From Anaeromyxobacter sp. (GTDB lineage Bacteria > Myxococcota > Myxococcia > Myxococcales > Anaeromyxobacteraceae), in assembly GCA_016718565.1 (NCBI GenBank), contig JADKCZ010000002.1, positions 248,001 to 312,000 of the forward strand: a stretch of 64,000 bases of DNA. The letters are read 5' to 3'. The notes beneath the pieces are model-generated. The model worked only from the letters and a program-made list of their open reading frames with translations, was not told the origin of the DNA and did no database searches. Position 1 is the stretch's first letter; each line of letters begins with the position of its first letter. The translations under genes and the position numbers were made by a program. Below, piece after piece: positions 8,602-26,389 of this stretch.

Positions 8602-9896
8602 GCCGCCAGCGCCGCCAGGCGCTCCAGGGTGGACCCGAAGGACTCCGCCTCGCCGGGTGCCTGGCGCAGGAAGGCCTCCAGCGCCGGCCAGCGCGCCAGC
8701 GCCAGGTCCACCTCCGGGTCCGCGCCCGGCCGGTGCGCGCCCATGAGCACCAGGTCCCGGCTCCGCTCGTGGGCCGACAGGAGCGCCCGCACCCGCGCCG
8801 CCGCGGCGCGGTGGGCCGGCGCCGCCACCTGCCCCATGACCCGCGACACGCTGGCCGCCACGTCCACCGCCGGGAAGTGGCCACGCTCCGCCAGCCGCCG
8901 CTCCAGCACCACGTGGCCGTCGAGCAGGCCGCGCGCCTCGTCGGCGATGGGCTCGTCGTGGTCGCCGCCCGCCACCAGCACGGTGTAGATGGCGGTGATG
9001 CTCCCGCGGGCGCGGGCGCCGGTCCGCTCCAGCAGGCGTGGCAGCGCCTGGAACACGCTGGGCGGGTAGCCCTGCCGCGCCGGCGGCTCCCCGGCGGCCA
9101 GGCCGACCTCCCGCTGGGCCCGGGCGAAGCGGGTCAGCGAGTCGCACAGGAAGAGGACCTCCCGGCCCGCCTCGGCGAACCACTCGGCGATGGCGGTGGC
9201 CACCTGCGCGGCGCGCAGCCGGACCAGCGCCGGGGCGTCGCTGGTGGCCGCCACCACCACGGCGCGCCGGCGCCCCGCCGGCCCGAGCGCGTCCTCGAGG
9301 AACTCCTGGACCTCGCGGCCGCGCTCCCCCACCAGGCAGGCCACCACCACGTCGGCCACGGCCTGCCGGGCCACCTGGCCGAGCAGGGCCGACTTGCCCA
9401 CCCCGGCCCCGGCGAACAGGCCGAGCCGCTGGCCGCGCCCCAGCGTCAGCAGCCCGTCGAGGACCCGCACGCCGGTGGGGAGCGGGACCGAGAGGCGGCG
9501 GCGCGAGAGCGGCCCCGGCGGCGGGCGGTCCACGGCCCAGGCGGCCAGGCCGGGCGGCAGGGGGCGGCCGTCGAGGGGCCGGCCCAGCCCGTCGAGCACC
9601 CGGCCCAGCAGCCCCTCGCCCACCGGCACGACCAGCGGCGCGCCGGTGGGTGAGACCACGGCGTCGAGGGCCACCCCGGCGGCGTCGCCCAGCGGCAGGA
9701 GGACCGCCCGCCCCTCCCGCAGCCCCACCACCTCGGCCAGCAGCGGGCCGCCCGGCGCGTCGATGGCGCAGACCTCCCCCTGCCGCACCCCGCCCAGCGC
9801 CGCCTCCAGCGCCAGCCCCGACAGGCGGGTGATCCGCCCGCGCAGCTGGACGCGGGCGCCCGCCAGGGCCGCGGCCCGGTCCGCCCCGGCGATCAC
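8598..9896 (-). CDS. FliI/SctN-family export ATPase
   Basis: Protein of 432 residues from the flagellar/type III secretion ATPase family. Walker A is GAGVGKS (163-169), and downstream motifs include CLVGERGREVQEF, FLCDSLTRFARAQREVGLAAGEPP, GYPPSVFQALPRLLER and FPAVDVAASVSRVM, all typical of FliI/YscN rather than F1 beta. It hydrolyses ATP to release chaperones and unfold substrates at the export gate. The GTG overlaps the stop of the FliH-like gene and the stop overlaps the FliJ-like start. The residues do not clearly separate flagellar from injectisome subtypes, and no other export gene is nearby. Confidence 0.85.
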   Translation of the reverse strand: MIAGADRAAALAGARVQLRGRITRLSGLALEAALGGVRQGEVCAIDAPGGPLLAEVVGLREGRAVLLPLGDAAGVALDAVVSPTGAPLVVPVGEGLLGRVLDGLGRPLDGRPLPPGLAAWAVDRPPPGPLSRRRLSVPLPTGVRVLDGLLTLGRGQRLGLFAGAGVGKSALLGQVARQAVADVVVACLVGERGREVQEFLEDALGPAGRRRAVVVAATSDAPALVRLRAAQVATAIAEWFAEAGREVLFLCDSLTRFARAQREVGLAAGEPPARQGYPPSVFQALPRLLERTGARARGSITAIYTVLVAGGDHDEPIADEARGLLDGHVVLERRLAERGHFPAVDVAASVSRVMGQVAAPAHRAAAARVRALLSAHERSRDLVLMGAHRPGADPEVDLALARWPALEAFLRQAPGEAESFGSTLERLAALAA

Positions 9897-10573
9897 GCCC
9901 ACCCCCCGTCGGCGCCGCCGGTCACCAGGTCCGGCGCCGCCGCGCCCGCCTGGGTGGCGCCCTCCTGCGAGGCCGCCGCCAGCGCCCGCCGCAGCTCCGC
10001 CAGGCGGACCTCCAGCCGCGCGTCGGCCACCCCGGCCTCGGTCTCCACCACCGCGTCGCCGGGCGCCAGCGCCGCGTCGGCCACCAGCCGCACCGAGGGC
10101 AGGCCCGCCGCCTCGGCCAGCGCCCCCGCCTCGCCCGCCAGCGCCGCGGCCCCCGCCGGGTGGAGCCGGAGCACCACCCGCCGCCGCCCGCGCGCCGCCG
10201 CCAGGGCCTCGCCCGCGGCCAGCCGAACCGCGCCCGGCGCCAGGGCCAGCTCCCGGCCCAGCAGCCGCCTGGCCAGGTCCACCGCCAGCGCCAGCGCCTC
10301 CCCCTCCGCCTCGGCCAGGGCCCGGGCCCGGCCGGCCTCCGCCGCCAGCACGGCCGCCGCCGCGCCCGCCAGCCCCTCCTCGCGACCGCGCGCCGCCGCC
10401 TCGGCGCGGATCACCTCGGCCTCGGCGACGGCCTCCCGCCGCAGCTCCGCCACCGCCGCCGCCGCCTCGGCCACCAGCGCCGCGGCCTGCTCGCCGGCCA
10501 CCCAGGTCGCCGCGTCGATGCGCCGGCGCGGCCACGCCGCGGCGGCCACGCCCGCCTTCAGGATCCGCTCCAC
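9893..10573 (-). CDS. FliH/SctL-like regulator of the export ATPase
   Basis: Protein of 226 residues. The N-terminal half is an alanine/glutamate coiled coil (about 25-110) with GxxxG-like spacing, and the C-terminal half resembles the V/F-ATPase E-subunit/FliH fold (LARRLLGRELAL... VVLRLHPAGAAAL). FliH/SctL dimers hold FliI/SctN in an inactive or peripheral form. The start is GTG after a strong GGGAGG ribosome binding site. It is the first gene of the tightly overlapping H-I-J trio. The family call depends partly on context. Confidence 0.7.
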   Translation of the reverse strand: MERILKAGVAAAAWPRRRIDAATWVAGEQAAALVAEAAAAVAELRREAVAEAEVIRAEAAARGREEGLAGAAAAVLAAEAGRARALAEAEGEALALAVDLARRLLGRELALAPGAVRLAAGEALAAARGRRRVVLRLHPAGAAALAGEAGALAEAAGLPSVRLVADAALAPGDAVVETEAGVADARLEVRLAELRRALAAASQEGATQAGAAAPDLVTGGADGGWA

Positions 10574-10744
10574 GTCCCACCTCCCCGCCCGCCCTGGGCG
10601 ACCGCGTCGCGGACCTTGGCCCGCCGCGCGGCCGGCCCCGGCCGTGCCGATGGCCGGCCCGCCCCTCGAGCCAGGCTGCGTGGGAGCGGCAGAGCAAGGA
10701 CGGTGCCGCTCCCGAAGGACGGCGGCGCCCCCCACCGGAACGGA

Positions 10745-10776
10745 GAAGCCCTCCACCGGTGGGGGTGGAGGGCTTC
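10745..10776. terminator. Perfect hairpin after the sigma factor gene
   Basis: Thirteen-base perfect inverted repeat (GAAGCCCTCCACC / GGTGGAGGGCTTC) with a six-base loop, 28 bases beyond the sigma gene stop and upstream of the export trio. It should separate the two leftward units. No T run follows. Confidence 0.7.
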
Positions 10777-10804
10777 GGTGCGGCGGGTGGACGGTGGACC
10801 GGCC

Positions 10805-11530
10805 CTAGGCGGCGTCGCGCTCGCCGGGCGTCAGGTACCTCTCCAGGAACTGCTTGGTCTTCAGCTCCACCTGGCGGACCCGCTCACGCGAGACGCCCCA
10901 GCGCTTGCCGATCTCCTCCAGCGTGCGCGGCTGGTCCTGCTCGAGCCGGTTGTGCACGATGTCCCAGCCGAGCTCGCCGATGCGCTTGCGCACCTTGCCG
11001 AGCGCGTCCCGCACGTCGCGGTCGCCCTCGGTCATCAGGTACAGCTCCTCCGGGCCCGGTCCGTCGTCCTCGATCCGCTCGAGGTGGGTGGCGTCACCCT
11101 CCTCGTCGATGGAGCTGTCGAGGGAGAGGTCCGGCTGGGCGACGGTGCCGCTCTGCGGGCGCACCGTGCTGCGGGCCTCCTTGAGGTACTTGCCCACGTA
11201 GGCCCGGATCCACCAGACGGCGTAGGTGGAGAAGCGGGTGCCGGCGTGCGGGTCGAACTTCTCGACGGCCCGCATCAGGCCGACGTTGCCCTCCTGGATG
11301 AGGTCGTCGAGCCGGACGGTGCCGCGCCGCTGCTTCCGCGAGATGGCCACCACGAAGGCCAGGTTGTGGCGCACCAGCTTCTGCTTCGAGCGGACGTCGC
11401 CCTTGCGCGCCCGCAGGGCGTGCACGTGCTCCTCTTCCCGGGAGAGCGGCGGGTAGTCCCGCACCGCCTTCAGGTACGGAGCGAGTTCATCGAACTCCCT
11501 GCTTCCGCGCTGCGTCGTCGCCGTCCTCAT
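10805..11530 (-). CDS. Alternative sigma-70 family factor (RpoH-like)
   Basis: Protein of 241 residues with sigma regions 2 to 4 and no region 1.1. Region 2 includes LIQEGNVGLMRAVEKFDP and the promoter-melting segment TRFSTYAVWWIRAYV; region 4.2 is an intact helix-turn-helix (TLEEIGKRWGVSRERVRQVE). Size and core sequence resemble RpoH and the myxobacterial SigB/SigC group, but the diagnostic RpoH box is not evident, so heat-shock function is not claimed. It lies downstream of rpoC with its own candidate promoter (11603-11631). AGAGG sits eight bases before the ATG. Confidence 0.82.
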   Translation of the reverse strand: MRTATTQRGSREFDELAPYLKAVRDYPPLSREEEHVHALRARKGDVRSKQKLVRHNLAFVVAISRKQRRGTVRLDDLIQEGNVGLMRAVEKFDPHAGTRFSTYAVWWIRAYVGKYLKEARSTVRPQSGTVAQPDLSLDSSIDEEGDATHLERIEDDGPGPEELYLMTEGDRDVRDALGKVRKRIGELGWDIVHNRLEQDQPRTLEEIGKRWGVSRERVRQVELKTKQFLERYLTPGERDAA

Positions 11531-11602
11531 TGAGTCTGCCTCTCTGCCGTTCGGCTGAAGTTCGCCGTCGTGGTGTTCAGTCGATGGAGCTTACGTAACG
11601 TC

Positions 11603-11631
11603 AGGTTAGCAATCTGGACCGAGTTGGTCAA
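11603..11631 (-). promoter_or_regulatory. Candidate sigma-70 promoter of the sigma factor gene
   Basis: On the minus strand TTGACC, a 17-base spacer, then TAACCT. The predicted start falls about 65 bases upstream of the sigma ATG, over a TTACGTAA palindrome that could be an operator. Spacing is ideal; the -10 is only a moderate match. Confidence 0.5.
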
Positions 11632-11882
11632 CTACAGACAAATGCTGCCTGGATAAGGGGAGTTCCGGATCTTCGAACGGACTCCCGTCTCCGTGCCCAC
11701 AACCTAGAACATTTGCGCACATCTGCCATTCCCCCAACGGCACAGGTCCATCCGGGAGCGGTCAGATTGACGCGTCTCAAGTCCCGAATGGGTCTCTATT
11801 GCGACTTACTCTCATCGGTCGAGTTGAGTGGAATCAACTGCTTGGCGGAACGAGGGCGATCCTCGGTCCGCAAACAACGAAA

Positions 11883-11912
11883 GGGTCCGGCCCCAAGTGG
11901 GACCGGACCCTA
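11883..11912 (-). terminator. Terminator of the rpoBC operon
   Basis: Nine-base stem AGGGTCCGG / CCGGACCCT followed on the minus strand by a T-containing stretch (CCCTTTCGTTGTTTG), about 40 bases after the rpoC stop. It is the closest thing to a classical intrinsic terminator in the window. Confidence 0.7.
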
Positions 11913-11950
11913 AGCGGAAAACAGCCGGACAAAGACCGGACGAGAGGTGC

Positions 11951-16141
<4,191 letters not shown>

Positions 16142-16219
16142 GTCGACTCCTCGCTGCTCGAAATCCGTTGATCCGCTGATCGGGCCGTCTGCTCGTCGGT
16201 GAGGCGTGCCACCCGGCGG

Positions 16220-20479
<4,260 letters not shown>

Positions 20480-20653
20480 CGAGAACGGACCTCTTTCGAT
20501 CGAAGCTGCCGCTGAAAAGCGTCTAGCCGGCCTCGCGGCCGGCTCCATCACATCGGCGGCCCTTTCGGGCCGGGCTCACCTGGTCACTGGACGGGGAGGC
20601 AGGTTGTAACGGCGCCGGTCCCCTGCGTCAAAGAACCCTGTGAGCGGTGGCGC

Positions 20654-20677
20654 GGGGCGGACCACCAGGTCCGCCCC
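20654..20677 (-). terminator. rplL-rpoB attenuator-like hairpin
   Basis: Nine-base stem GGGGCGGAC / GTCCGCCCC, loop of six, starting 14 bases after the rplL stop within the 211-base rplL-rpoB gap. The position equals the partial terminator that lowers rpoBC transcription relative to ribosomal protein genes in E. coli; attenuation is inferred from position. Confidence 0.6.
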
Positions 20678-20690
20678 ACGCCGCAGCCAC

Positions 20691-21065
20691 CTACTTGATC
20701 TCGACCTTGGCGCCGGCGGCCTCGAGCTTCTTCTTGATCTCGGCGGCCTCGTCCTTGTTCACCCCACCCTTGACCTCCTTGGGGGCGGCCTCGACCAGGT
20801 CCTTGGCCTCCTTCAGGCCGAGGCCCGTCACCGCGCGGACCTCCTTGATGACGTTGATCTTGTTGGCGCCGGCCTCGGCGAGGACGACCGAGAACTCGGT
20901 CTTCTCCTCGGCGGGGGCGGCGGCAGCGGCGGCGGCCGGGCCGGCCGCGGCAACGGCCGCGGCGGCGGAGACGCCCCACTTGGTCTCGAGCTGCTTCACC
21001 AGGTCGGCGGCCTCGAGGATGGTGAGACCGGACAGCTGCTCCACGATGGCATTCAGATCGGCCAT
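20691..21065 (-). CDS. rplL: 50S ribosomal protein L7/L12
   Basis: Protein of 124 residues. The N-terminal dimerisation domain (MADLNAIVEQLSGLTILEAADL) is joined by a very alanine-rich hinge (about 35-52) to the C-terminal factor-binding domain with GANKINVIKEVRAVTGLGLKEA. It forms the ribosomal stalk that recruits translation GTPases. It follows rplJ, whose product anchors it. The ribosome binding site is AAAGGAAGAGAG. Confidence 0.98.
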   Translation of the reverse strand: MADLNAIVEQLSGLTILEAADLVKQLETKWGVSAAAAVAAAGPAAAAAAAPAEEKTEFSVVLAEAGANKINVIKEVRAVTGLGLKEAKDLVEAAPKEVKGGVNKDEAAEIKKKLEAAGAKVEIK

Positions 21066-21167
21066 GTTCTCTCTTCCTTTTCTTGTCCGGGGCGTTCGCC
21101 TCTCCGGCGGGCCCCGCAGCGTGTTGGAGGTCGCGCACCCGCGCGGCCCCGTGGGTTCAGGTACCGT

Positions 21168-21692
21168 TTACGGCTGCTTCTCCAGCTGCTCCTTCCGCGC
21201 GCCGAGCACGCGGGCGAGCTGCTGGGCCGGGGTTCCGATGACGCGGGCAAGCTTCGTCGCAGGCTGGGTGATCATCCCCAGGATCTGCGCGCGGAGCTCG
21301 TTGATGCCGGGCAGCTTGGCGAGAGCGGCGACGCCCTTGGCGTCCACCAGCTTCCCCTCCACGACTGCCGCGCGAATGGTGAAGTTCTCGCGGTCCTTCA
21401 TGAACTCCGCGAGGAGCTTCGCCGGCGCCACCACGTCGTCGTAACTCATGACGAGCGCGGTCGGCCCCACGAACCTGTCGGCGACCACCTCCACCGACGT
21501 GCCCTTGGCGGCGCGTGCGGCGAGGGTGTTCTTGACGACGCGGTACTCCACCTTGTTGTCCCTGAGCTTCTTGCGCAGGGCGGTGACCGTCTCCACGTCG
21601 AGTCCCCTGGGCTCCGCCACGATGGCGGCCCGGGCCTTGGCCATCTTGGCGTGCAACTCGCCGATGACCGCTTCTTTCTCCGTCCGATTCAT
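21168..21692 (-). CDS. rplJ: 50S ribosomal protein L10
   Basis: Protein of 174 residues: MNRTEKEAVIGELHAKMAKA, then the rRNA-binding domain with YRVVKNTLAARA, and the C-terminal helix that binds L7/L12 dimers. L10 is the stalk base and, in complex with L7/L12, the usual autogenous repressor acting on its own leader. A 278-base leader separates it from rplA and carries hairpins that could mediate this. AAGGTGG precedes the ATG. Confidence 0.97.
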   Translation of the reverse strand: MNRTEKEAVIGELHAKMAKARAAIVAEPRGLDVETVTALRKKLRDNKVEYRVVKNTLAARAAKGTSVEVVADRFVGPTALVMSYDDVVAPAKLLAEFMKDRENFTIRAAVVEGKLVDAKGVAALAKLPGINELRAQILGMITQPATKLARVIGTPAQQLARVLGARKEQLEKQP

Positions 21693-21970
21693 TCCGATTC
21701 ACCACCTTTCATGCCGCCGGCGCGTTCGCCGGGCGGCTTGGTTCGGGCTTCGGACGGCCGGACGGCCGGTACCAAAACCCCCTGGCCAAGCAGGGGACGC
21801 TGCGTACTGAACTCGCAGGTTCCGTCTCGGCGGGTCGACGCCTCCCGGCGTCGCTTGGCCGCTGCCCCCTTTGACGTCTCGCACTCGGGGGCGGGCGGGC
21901 CCGCTGTCTTGGACCAGGAACCCCGGCGGCGTCATGCCGCCGGGAACTCCTCAACACGAAGGCTGTGATG
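21693..21970 (-). promoter_or_regulatory. rplJ leader region
   Basis: Unusually long gap inside an otherwise tight operon. It contains the stem-loop at 21922-21944 and a second GC-rich imperfect hairpin (about 21712-21737) just upstream of the rplJ ribosome binding site. In other bacteria this leader binds L10-L7/L12 for feedback control. The function here is inferred from position and structure. Confidence 0.45.
21922..21944 (-). terminator. Hairpin downstream of rplA in the rplJ leader
   Basis: Perfect nine-base stem CCCGGCGGC / GCCGCCGGG with loop GTCAT, 27 bases beyond the rplA stop. Either a partial terminator separating rplKA from rplJL-rpoBC or part of the L10 leader fold. Confidence 0.55.
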
Positions 21971-22675
21971 CTAGGCGTGGTGCGACGAGAGCTCGGCGGT
22001 GTCGATCTTGATGCCGGGCCCCATGGTGCACGAGATGGTGACGTTCTTCAGGTAGACGCCCTTGGCGGTCTGGGGCTTGGCCTTGAAGATGATCTCCATG
22101 ATGGCGGTGAAGTTGTCGCGGAGCTTCTGGGGGTCGAAGGAGGCCTTGCCGAAGGGGACGTGCACGATGCCCGCCTTCTCGACGCGGAACTCCACCTTGC
22201 CGGCCTTCTGCTCCTTGACCGCCCGGGCGATGTCCAGGGACACCGTGCCGACCTTGGGGTTCGGCATCAGGCCGCGGGGGCCCAGCACCTTGCCGAGGCG
22301 GCCCACCACGCCCATCATGTCGGGGGTGGCCAGCACCTTGTCGAAGTCCATGAAGCCGCCCTGGATCTTCTCCGCCAGGTCCTCGGCGCCCACCACGTCG
22401 GCGCCGGCCTCGGCCGCCTCCTTGGCCTTGTCGCCCTTGGCGAACACCGCCAGCTTGACGGCCTTGCCCATGCCGTGCGGCATGACCACGGCGCCGCGCA
22501 CCACCTGGTCGGCGTGCTTGGGATCCACGCCCAGGTTGATGGCCGCGTCCACCGTCTCGTCGAACTTCTTGGAGGCGGTCTCCTTCACCAGCTTGAGCGC
22601 CTCGTCCAGCTTGTAGCGCTTGGTCCGGTCCACCTTCGCCGACACCGCCTTGAACTTCTTGCCGATCGTAGCCAT
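21971..22675 (-). CDS. rplA: 50S ribosomal protein L1
   Basis: Protein of 234 residues: MATIGKKFKAVSAKVDRTK, GDKAKEAAEAGADVVGAEDL, GVVGRLGKVLGPRGLMPNPK and a C-terminal TMGPGIKIDT are all standard L1 segments. It binds 23S rRNA at the L1 stalk and usually represses its own operon at the rplK leader. The start is supported by GAGGAA upstream. It follows rplK after 26 bases. Confidence 0.98.
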   Translation of the reverse strand: MATIGKKFKAVSAKVDRTKRYKLDEALKLVKETASKKFDETVDAAINLGVDPKHADQVVRGAVVMPHGMGKAVKLAVFAKGDKAKEAAEAGADVVGAEDLAEKIQGGFMDFDKVLATPDMMGVVGRLGKVLGPRGLMPNPKVGTVSLDIARAVKEQKAGKVEFRVEKAGIVHVPFGKASFDPQKLRDNFTAIMEIIFKAKPQTAKGVYLKNVTISCTMGPGIKIDTAELSSHHA

Positions 22676-22701
22676 TTGGTCGTTCCTCGCTGAAGGCGGC
22701 G

Positions 22702-23148
22702 TTAGCCGACGATGTCGATGCCCATGGAGCGCGCGGTGCCCTCGACGGTCCGCATCGCGGCCTCGACGGAGCCAGCCGTCATGTCCTGCATCTTCAGCTT
22801 GGCGATCTGCTCGACCTGCTTCTTGCTGATCTGGCCCACCTTCTCCTTGCCGGGCTTGTGCGCCCCGGAGCCCTTCTTCTTCTCGGTGTGCAGGCCGGCG
22901 GCCTTCTTGATGAGGATGGCCGCGGGCGGCGTCTTGAGCAGGAAGGTGAAGGAGCGGTCGGCATACACGGTGATGATCACCGGGATGATGAGCGCTTCCT
23001 TGGCCTGGGCCTGCGTGGCCGCGTTGAACTGCTTGCAGAACTCCATGATGTTGACGCCGTGCTGGCCGAGCGCGGGGCCGACCGGCGGCGCCGGGTTGGC
23101 CTTGCCGGCCGGGAGCTGCAGCTTGATCTGACCTGTGATCTTCTTCAT
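22702..23148 (-). CDS. rplK: 50S ribosomal protein L11
   Basis: Protein of 148 residues beginning MKKITGQIKLQLPAGKANP, with GPALGQHGVNIMEFCKQFNA and the C-terminal RNA-binding domain containing GTARSMGIDIVG. It forms the GTPase-associated centre with 23S rRNA. The ribosome binding site is AAGGAAGG. It lies 117 bases downstream of nusG; no strong promoter was seen in the gap. Confidence 0.98.
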   Translation of the reverse strand: MKKITGQIKLQLPAGKANPAPPVGPALGQHGVNIMEFCKQFNAATQAQAKEALIIPVIITVYADRSFTFLLKTPPAAILIKKAAGLHTEKKKGSGAHKPGKEKVGQISKKQVEQIAKLKMQDMTAGSVEAAMRTVEGTARSMGIDIVG

Positions 23149-23265
23149 CGGTTCCTTCCTTCCGGGTCCTTCTTCCGACCCTGCGTGGTCTGGCGAGCCC
23201 CGTTGGCTCTTCCACGCTGCTGTTTGGTGCTGACGAGAGGCCTGGGCGGGCTGAAGCCCGCCCGG

Positions 23266-23805
23266 TTAGGTCTTCTCCACCTGCATGAAGTCCAGCTCGA
23301 CCGGGGTGGCGCGGCCGAAGATCGACACCAGCACCCGGACCTTGCCCTTGTCCGGCTTCACTTCCTCGACGGTGCCGTTGAAGTTGGAGAACGGGCCGTC
23401 GATGACGCGGACCTGGTCCCCCTCCTCGAACTGGACCTTGGGCTTCGGCTTGAGCGAGCCCTCGGAGATCTGCGCCGTCAGGCGGGAGACCTCGGCGTCG
23501 GTGATGGAGGGCACGTCGCGGGGGTTCTTGGCCGAGCCCACGAAGCCGGTGACCTTGGAGGTCCCCTTGACGAGGTGCCAGGTCGAGTCGGTCATCTCCA
23601 TGTTGACCAGGATGTAGCCGGGGAAGAACTTCCGCTTGGAAGTCTTCTTCTCGCCCTTGACCATCTCCTGGACCACCTCCATCGGGATGAGAACCTCGCC
23701 GAAGAAGTCCTGGAGCGCCTCCTGCTTGACGCGCTCCTCCAGGGACTTCTTCACCTTGTTCTCGAACCCCGAGTAGGTGTGGACCACGTACCACTTCTTC
23801 GCCAT
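23266..23805 (-). CDS. nusG: Transcription termination/antitermination factor NusG
   Basis: Protein of 179 residues with the N-terminal NGN domain (KWYVVHTYSGFENKVKKSLE, FFPGYILVNMEM) and the C-terminal KOW domain (GDQVRVIDGPFSNFNGTVEE). It binds the RNA polymerase clamp, suppresses pausing and links to Rho or ribosomal S10. GGAGAT lies seven bases upstream of the ATG. It follows secE in the universal secE-nusG-rplK order. Confidence 0.98.
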   Translation of the reverse strand: MAKKWYVVHTYSGFENKVKKSLEERVKQEALQDFFGEVLIPMEVVQEMVKGEKKTSKRKFFPGYILVNMEMTDSTWHLVKGTSKVTGFVGSAKNPRDVPSITDAEVSRLTAQISEGSLKPKPKVQFEEGDQVRVIDGPFSNFNGTVEEVKPDKGKVRVLVSIFGRATPVELDFMQVEKT

Positions 23806-23879
23806 GCCAGATCTCCGTTCGGTGCGCCGGCGCCCCCCGGCTGGCAACTCGTGCCGGCGAGCCTCGCCGGCGCGGCGCC

Positions 23880-24275
23880 CTAGTACACGAGGGCGCTCAG
23901 GCTGCCCCAGATGAAGTCGAACGCACCCAGGATGATGGAGGCGATGAAGCTGGCCACCACGACCGCGATGGTGGCCGCGCGCGTCTCCCGCATGCTCGGC
24001 CAGGTCACCCGCTTCAGCTCCAGGGCGACCTCGAGCGAGAGGGTCTGCGTCCGGGGCAGGCGCCACACCACCACCGCGACGGCGGCCGCCACCAGGAACC
24101 CGAGGGCCGAGGCGACGGTCCAGCCCTCGACCAGCACCGTGGCGTCGTTCCACCGCGCGTAGGAGAACACGCCCTGGAAGATCTTCTCCAGGGTCATGCC
24201 CAGGGCGATGGCCGCGAGGACGTAGAAGATCGCGACGTAGCGCTTCGGCTGCTCGACGCCGGCTGCGGTATCCAT
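23880..24275 (-). CDS. secE: Preprotein translocase subunit SecE
   Basis: Protein of 131 residues, longer than minimal SecE, with two N-terminal membrane helices (about 12-32 and 50-68) and the conserved C-terminal segment ELKRVTWPSMRETRAATIAV followed by the third helix. This three-helix arrangement resembles E. coli SecE. It clamps SecY in the translocon. Directly downstream of tRNA-Trp and upstream of nusG. Confidence 0.96.
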   Translation of the reverse strand: MDTAAGVEQPKRYVAIFYVLAAIALGMTLEKIFQGVFSYARWNDATVLVEGWTVASALGFLVAAAVAVVVWRLPRTQTLSLEVALELKRVTWPSMRETRAATIAVVVASFIASIILGAFDFIWGSLSALVY

Positions 24276-24344
24276 GGGTCTACGTGCCTTTTCTTTTCGG
24301 GGAGACGAGACCGCGGCTGGTGCGCCCTCGTCTCCCCGGGTCGG

Positions 24345-24421
24345 TGGCAGGCCAGGAGGGACTCGAACCCCCAACATGCGGTTTTGGAGACCGCCGCTCT
24401 ACCAATTGGAGCTACTGGCCT
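24345..24421 (-). tRNA. tRNA-Trp (CCA anticodon)
   Basis: Acceptor stem AGGCCAG/CTGGCCT, D arm GTAGCTCCAATTGGTAGAGC, anticodon loop CTCCAAA, T arm GGGGGTTCGAGTCCC. Discriminator G with CCA encoded. It sits between rpmG and secE, the typical location. Confidence 0.97.
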
Positions 24422-24434
24422 AAGGCGTACGGGA

Positions 24435-24593
24435 CTACTTCGTCTCCTTGTGCGCCGTGTGCTTGCGGCACCGCGGGCAGTACTTGGAGAGCGACAGCTT
24501 GTCCTGCGTCTTCTTCTTGTTCTTCGTGGTGGAGTAGTTCCGCTCCTTGCAAGCGGTGCACTCCATGTTGATGATGCTTCGGCTGGACGCCAT
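24435..24593 (-). CDS. rpmG: 50S ribosomal protein L33
   Basis: Protein of 52 residues. It has the zinc-binding form with two CxxC pairs (CTACK near the N-terminus and CPRC near the C-terminus) and the basic NYSTTKNKKK segment typical of L33. An AGAGGA ribosome binding site precedes the ATG. It lies between tuf and tRNA-Trp. The cysteine-containing type of L33 usually needs zinc, and many bacteria keep a cysteine-free paralogue for zinc limitation; none is visible here. Confidence 0.95.
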   Translation of the reverse strand: MASSRSIINMECTACKERNYSTTKNKKKTQDKLSLSKYCPRCRKHTAHKETK

Positions 24594-24614
24594 GGCTGGG
24601 TTCCTCTCCCGGTG

Positions 24615-25805
<1,191 letters not shown>

Positions 25806-25863
25806 GGTGTCGCTCCCTGTGACGGCGCCGGAGGTCGACCCACTCCGGCGCGGTACTGAAGAA

Positions 25864-25939
<76 letters not shown>

Positions 25940-25976
25940 TGATCTTTTCGGTGCTGCCCTGCTGCCACGACGTCGC

Positions 25977-26052
<76 letters not shown>

Positions 26053-26112
26053 AACTCTCTGCTGCTCCTCTTCCCGGCCCGGCGTCCCTGCTTCTCAAAG
26101 CTGCGGTCGAAG

Positions 26113-26198
26113 TGGTGGAGGGGGGTGGATTTGAACCACCGAAGGCGTGAACCGGCAGATTTACAGTCTGCTCCCTTTGGCCGCTCGGGAACCCCTCC
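26113..26198 (-). tRNA. tRNA-Tyr (GTA anticodon)
   Basis: Class II tRNA with acceptor GGAGGGG/CCCCTCC, anticodon loop CTGTAAA, a long variable arm (CGGTTCACGCCTTCG), discriminator A and encoded CCA. Confidence 0.96.
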
Positions 26199-26233
26199 GG
26201 ATCTTTCTCGTTCGACTTTCTGGTCCCACGACC

Positions 26234-26309
26234 TGGAGCTGGCGGTGGGAGTCGAACCCGCGACCTGCTGCTTACAAGGCAGCTGCTCTGCCGACTGAGC
26301 TACGCCAGC
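26234..26309 (-). tRNA. tRNA-Thr (TGT anticodon)
   Basis: Acceptor GCTGGCG/CGCCAGC, anticodon loop CTTGTAA, T arm CGGGTTCGACTCCCA, discriminator T and encoded CCA. First gene of the tRNA-tuf transcription unit. Confidence 0.96.
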
Positions 26310-26389
26310 CCAAACTTCCGAAGTTCCTCGGATCCATGCCGGCCGCGCTCCGTGCGACCGCCACCCACCCTCGCCGAGTGGAGCCGCGT

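Larger units (their letters stand above)
11531..11950. other. Sigma promoter and rpoC terminator region
   Basis: About 420 non-coding bases that are noticeably less GC-rich than the rest of the window. They contain the sigma gene's candidate promoter, an 8-base palindrome TTACGTAA at 11591-11598 near its expected transcription start, and the rpoC terminator at 11883-11912. No gene-like frame is present. Confidence 0.6.

Noticed and set aside
10574..10744. Open frame continuing leftward from the FliH-like gene
   Set aside because: Sequence is arginine/glycine-rich without homology, and a strong ribosome binding site plus GTG marks the real start at 10573.
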